Both the position numbers and the translations under genes were made by a program. The notes beneath the pieces were generated by a model, which saw only the letters and a program-made list of their open reading frames with translations, had not been told where the DNA came from and searched no databases. From the NCBI GenBank assembly GCA_021828925.1, contig JAJZCT010000018.1, forward strand, positions 1 to 14,266: 14,266 nt of DNA. The letters run 5' to 3'. Source of the DNA: Planctomycetota bacterium. Its GTDB lineage: Bacteria; Planctomycetota; Phycisphaerae; WQYP01. This document shows, piece after piece, positions 14,156-14,266 of the stretch (positions are counted from its first letter, which is position 1; each line of letters starts with the position of its first letter).

Positions 14156-14266
14156 TCAACCCGGTGCCCAAGCCGGCGGTTGGGTAAAGAGTTCCAGCAA
14201 CCCCAGTTTGCCGAGAATGGCGTTAAGGTCTTTGGGAACGCGGGTGACCTTGATTTTCAGACTTTT
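14156..14266 (-). CDS. C-terminal end of an unidentified gene running off the window
   Basis: The last 36 residues of a minus-strand frame are inside the window. They begin KSLKIKVTRVPKDLNAIL and end in LGLLELFTQPPAWAPG before a TGA at 14156-14158. The composition is protein-like, and no stop lies between the edge and this point. I do not recognise the family. Because the neighbouring glycosyltransferase has lost its 5' end about 40-60 bp away, a transposase is one reasonable guess, but nothing in these 36 residues proves it. Confidence 0.45.
   Translation of the reverse strand, partial: KSLKIKVTRVPKDLNAILGKLGLLELFTQPPAWAPG

Noticed and set aside
1..14266. CRISPR array, tRNA or rRNA gene
   Set aside because: No regularly spaced direct repeats, tRNA-like cloverleaf or rRNA signature was noticed by eye; this was not tested by software.

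Overview
The window looks like a chromosomal segment of a Planctomycetota-type bacterium. This is inferred from gene style: a very long RseP protease with several PDZ modules, a tilS / GT-39 / AsmA-like operon, and secreted orphan proteins of a planctomycete flavour. No rRNA, tRNA or CRISPR array was recognised. GC looks moderate and TGA is used as an ordinary stop by several genes.

Layout. (1) 17-4897, minus strand: tilS (tRNA-Ile lysidine synthetase), then a GT-C membrane glycosyltransferase overlapping its stop, then an AsmA-like envelope protein 7 bp further on. The AsmA-like frame stops at a TGA inside the last of several repeated modules. (2) 4908-5825, plus strand: one secreted protein of unknown function, divergent from tilS and convergent with ald. 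(3) 5890-7586, minus: an orphan lipoprotein gene followed after 23 bp by ald (alanine dehydrogenase). (4) 7714-11024, minus: dxr (second step of the MEP isoprenoid pathway) and rseP (site-2 protease), coupled by an ATGA overlap and served by a good sigma70-like promoter.

(5) 11128-12745 is an accessory scar. It holds an IS1634-like transposase gene that lost most of its middle and now joins N- and C-terminal pieces out of frame, bracketed by an 11-bp perfect inverted repeat. Next comes a minus-strand RelE-type toxin plus XRE antitoxin pair. Its strong promoter would give a nearly leaderless toxin mRNA, and a perfect palindrome overlaps the -35 box. Last is a stop-riddled coding remnant containing a 12-bp in-frame tandem duplication. 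(6) 12746-14266, minus: a TIGR04282 (CofC-like/DUF2064) transferase coupled to a TIGR04283 glycosyltransferase that has lost its N-terminal strand. The tail of another minus-strand gene runs in from the right edge and may be part of whatever truncated it. The TIGR04282/TIGR04283 pair is known from rSAM/selenodomain-associated (arsenosugar-type) clusters.

Most genes are housekeeping. I see no convincing wholly new system. The most informative signals are the interrupted AsmA-like repeat, the four-PDZ RseP, the compact toxin-antitoxin control region, and the two mobile-element scars.
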